NCBI RefSeq assembly: GCF_001598335.1 | Contig: NZ_BCYT01000005.1 | Span: 186,001 to 250,000, forward strand | Length of the DNA stretch: 64,000 nt | Direction: 5' to 3' | From: Sphingobium abikonense NBRC 16140 | GTDB lineage: Bacteria; Pseudomonadota; Alphaproteobacteria; Sphingomonadales; Sphingomonadaceae | Shown here: piece by piece, positions 62,002 through 64,000 of the stretch | Layout: every line of letters starts with the position of its first letter | Position numbering within the stretch: the first letter of the stretch is position 1 | Position numbers and translations under genes: made by a program | The notes under the pieces: model-generated | Database searches by the model: none | Seen by the model: the letters and a program-made list of their open reading frames with translations, nothing else | What the model was told of the DNA's origin: nothing

Positions 62002-62403
62002 TCACGAAGGCAGCGCCTCGATGATGACGAAGGCCTGGGCCCATGGATGATCGTCCGTGAGCGTCAGGTGAATGACCGGCCTATAGCCCGGCGGCACCAT
62101 CGATTCCAGCCGCGCGAGCGCGCCGCCGGTCAACGCAAGCGTCGGCGCGCCGGATGGCGCGTTGACGACGCCGATATCCTTCATGAACACGCCCGCCTTG
62201 AACCCGGTGCCCACCGCCTTGGAAAAGGCTTCCTTGGCCGCGAACCGCTTGGCCAGCGTACCCGCGCGGGTCAGCGGCCGCCGCGCCGCCTTGGACTGCT
62301 CGACCGGCGTAAAGACGCGCTGGATGAAGCGATCCCCGAAGCGGTCGAGCGAATTCTGGATCCGTTCGATATTGCAGAGATCGGAGCCGAGACCGATGAT
62401 CAT
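62002..62403 (-). CDS. acpS: Holo-[acyl-carrier-protein] synthase
   Basis: The 133-residue protein has the AcpS motifs [50 protein letters not shown] and [14 protein letters not shown]. It transfers phosphopantetheine to acyl carrier protein in fatty-acid synthesis. It lies between pdxJ and lepB, in the frequent pdxJ-acpS-lepB order. A REP-like pair lies in the spacer between pdxJ and acpS. Confidence 0.95.
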   Translation of the reverse strand: MIIGLGSDLCNIERIQNSLDRFGDRFIQRVFTPVEQSKAARRPLTRAGTLAKRFAAKEAFSKAVGTGFKAGVFMKDIGVVNAPSGAPTLALTGGALARLESMVPPGYRPVIHLTLTDDHPWAQAFVIIEALPS

Positions 62404-62420
62404 GACGGCCCCCCCAGGCC

Positions 62421-62500
62421 GTCACCCCAGCGAAGGCTGGGGTCTCGTGCCTCCAGGTTTAATTTTTGAGGCCTGCGATCCCTGCTTTTGCTGGAATGAC
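62421..62500. repeat. REP-like paired hairpins in the pdxJ-acpS spacer
   Basis: The left half has CCCCAGC (62425-62431) and GCTGGGG (62436-62442) as a 7-bp stem; the right half (about 62480-62496) has the weaker stem CCTGC/GCTGG. The outer ends GTCA (62421-62424) and TGAC (62497-62500) complete a head-to-head arrangement. This is a different repeat type from the GAGCTTGTCGA elements and resembles sphingomonad GTCATCCCAGC-type repeats. Confidence 0.6.
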
Positions 62501-62512
62501 AACATGCGCTGG

Positions 62513-63241
62513 TCACCGCGCCAGGTCCATCTGCCGCCGCATTTCGCGGATGCTGCCTTCCAGCCCGCCGAAAATCGCCTCGCCGATCAGGAAATGGCCG
62601 ATATTGAGCTCGGCGATCTGCGGGATGGCGGCGACCGGGCCGACATTGTCGAAGGTCAGGCCATGGCCGGCATGCGGCTCGATCCCGTTCTTGGCGGCCA
62701 GCGCCGCGGCGTCAGCGATGCGGCGCAGTTCGCCCGCGCGCGCCGCGCCGTCAAGATGGGCATAGGCGCCGGTGTGAAACTCGACGACGGGCGCGCCAAG
62801 CTGAATGGCCGCGTCGATCTGCGCGGCGTCCGCCTCGATGAACAGGCTCACGCGAATACCGGCCTCGCCCATCTTCTCGACGATCGGCGCCAGCGCCTCA
62901 TATTGTCCCGCCGCATCCAGCCCGCCCTCGGTCGTGCGTTCCTCGCGCTTTTCCGGCACGATGCAGGCGGCGTGCGGCTTGTGGCGCAGCGCGATCTCCA
63001 GCATTTCCTGCGTCGCTGCCATTTCCAGGTTCAGCGGCACGTCCAGCGCCGCCATCAGCATGGCGATATCCTCGTCGCGGATGTGACGGCGGTCCTCGCG
63101 CAGATGGGCGGTGATGCCGTCCGCGCCCGCCTTCACGGCCAGCAGCGCGGCTTTCACCGGATCGGGATGCGCCCCGCCCCGCGCGTTGCGGATGGTCGCG
63201 ACATGGTCGATATTGACCCCGAGGCGCAGCGGCATGGGCAT
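62513..63241 (-). CDS. pdxJ: Pyridoxine 5'-phosphate synthase
   Basis: The 242-residue TIM-barrel protein shows [74 protein letters not shown] and [17 protein letters not shown], all PdxJ signatures. It condenses aminoacetone phosphate with deoxyxylulose phosphate in vitamin B6 synthesis. The start at 63241 follows the pyrE stop by 4 bases. Confidence 0.96.
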   Translation of the reverse strand: MPMPLRLGVNIDHVATIRNARGGAHPDPVKAALLAVKAGADGITAHLREDRRHIRDEDIAMLMAALDVPLNLEMAATQEMLEIALRHKPHAACIVPEKREERTTEGGLDAAGQYEALAPIVEKMGEAGIRVSLFIEADAAQIDAAIQLGAPVVEFHTGAYAHLDGAARAGELRRIADAAALAAKNGIEPHAGHGLTFDNVGPVAAIPQIAELNIGHFLIGEAIFGGLEGSIREMRRQMDLAR

Positions 63242-63245
63242 GGGC

Positions 63246-63827
63246 CTATTGCTTCCGGCTGCCGGGCTTGGTCGCTGGGATGGCCTCCAGTTCGGGCGGC
63301 AGGGCGTCCGCGTCATAGACCGGGAAATTGATCGACACGAGCGGGTAGAAGGGCACGCCCAGATCGACCTCGCCCGCCGACCTGTCGACCAGCGCCACCT
63401 CCCCGATCACGATGCCGCCCTCGGCCTCCACCGCCTCGATCGCCTGGCGTGACGACAGGCCGGTGGTTACGACATCCTCGACCATCAATATCTTCTGCCC
63501 CGGCGTGATGGCAAAGCCCCGGCGCAGTTCGAACGTCCCTTCCGGCCGCTCCAGGAAAATGGCGTCCCGGTCCAGCGCGCGGCCGACTTCATGGCCGATG
63601 ATGAGTCCGCCCATGGCCGGCGACACCACCAGGTCGATCTCCTGCCGCACTTCGCGGGGCAGTTTCTGCACCGTGGCGCGGGCCAGCTTGCCGGCGCGCT
63701 CGGCGTTCATCAGCACCCGCGCGCATTGCAGATAATTGGCGCTGCGACGACCCGACGACAGAATGAAATGCCCCTCCAGCAGCGCGCCCGCCGCCCGGAA
63801 TTCCGCCAATACGTCCTCGTCAGTCAT
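63246..63827 (-). CDS. pyrE: Orotate phosphoribosyltransferase
   Basis: The 193-residue enzyme has [42 protein letters not shown] and the PRPP motif [15 protein letters not shown]. It adds ribose phosphate to orotate in pyrimidine synthesis. It leads the pyrE-pdxJ run toward acpS and lepB. The 173 bases upstream hold no visible gene and run to the window end. Confidence 0.96.
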   Translation of the reverse strand: MTDEDVLAEFRAAGALLEGHFILSSGRRSANYLQCARVLMNAERAGKLARATVQKLPREVRQEIDLVVSPAMGGLIIGHEVGRALDRDAIFLERPEGTFELRRGFAITPGQKILMVEDVVTTGLSSRQAIEAVEAEGGIVIGEVALVDRSAGEVDLGVPFYPLVSINFPVYDADALPPELEAIPATKPGSRKQ

Positions 63828-64000
63828 GTCGCATTCAAATCCTGTCGCGCGGCTGGCTCCCTCTCGGTGGCCGGGCCGCCTTCATCCCATCGCCGCGCGC
63901 CCGCGCGCCGCCATGCCGCGCCCCTGTGCGCGAAGCAGCGAGATAGGCGGGCCGGGGATGCGTTGCAACAGCGAAGAAAATCTGCTCCATCTGTGCTTGA

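Noticed and set aside
63828-64000. A gene upstream of pyrE at the window end
   Set aside because: No frame with a plausible start, length or composition is present; it is probably the pyrE promoter region.

Overview
The window looks like the chromosome of an alphaproteobacterium of the order Sphingomonadales (Sphingobium/Sphingomonas-like). This is inferred from high GC, gene families typical of the group (DUF1134/EipA, DUF1489, ubiquinol-cytochrome c chaperone, Coq7, DUF3426 zinc-ribbon protein beside ftsEX, spinster-type MFS plus TonB-dependent receptor) and REP-like hairpins with the core GAGCTTGTCGA. No database search was possible. Nearly all of it is core housekeeping DNA. There is no prophage, insertion sequence, CRISPR array or rRNA.

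Layout. 1-8 kb: 3' end of prfC, then a transport locus (MFS permease, TonB-dependent receptor, divergent TetR regulator with a clear operator-like palindrome) and a prolyl oligopeptidase. 8-10 kb: a TPP riboswitch with a visible Shine-Dalgarno sequestering hairpin controls thiC. 10-18 kb: GST-pirin pair, zinc-ribbon protein, the coupled ftsE-ftsX-ydcF-like-plsC run, tyrC/hisC and tRNA-Ser(GCT). 18-26 kb: EipA-like protein, dinB, a lipoprotein, YceD, cytochrome bc1 chaperone, bamE, the metX-metW pair, a 2-hydroxyacid dehydrogenase and a small HTH gene followed by an 11-bp tandem array. 26-39 kb: Atm1-type ABC exporter, two tandem paralogous exported proteins, coq7-dsbB, and the run nadD-rsfS-rlmH-envC-ctpA, interrupted by an AT-richer AlgX/AlgJ-like gene; then a HisN-like phosphatase, a VOC protein and prs. 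39-51 kb: nadE, gltX, a hydrolase, tRNA-Pro(GGG), yajC-secD-secF with a REP-like hairpin between secD and secF, an Mth938-domain gene whose full reading frame appears to begin with CTG, DUF1489, mgtE, cyclophilin and two overlapping lipoprotein genes. 51-64 kb: outer-membrane protein, arsR-arsC-arsB, a fused 5-oxoprolinase/hydantoinase, class II aldolase, rpsU, FKBP, AI-2E-family permease and pyrE-pdxJ-acpS-lepB.

How the genes work together. Clear functional groups are thiamine synthesis (riboswitch-thiC), cell division and envelope (ftsEX, envC, ctpA, bamE, eipA), Sec export (yajC-secDF, lepB), arsenic resistance, aromatic/histidine amino-acid synthesis, methionine synthesis and NAD synthesis. 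Many neighbours overlap by ATGA, GTGA or TGATG, which suggests translational coupling.

Most worth a second look: the tandem cysteine-bearing exported paralogues beside dsbB, the orphan AlgX-like gene inserted in the envC-ctpA interval, the 11-bp repeat array, the probable CTG start after secF and the probably leaderless arsR with its operator against the start codon. None of these amounts to a demonstrated new system.
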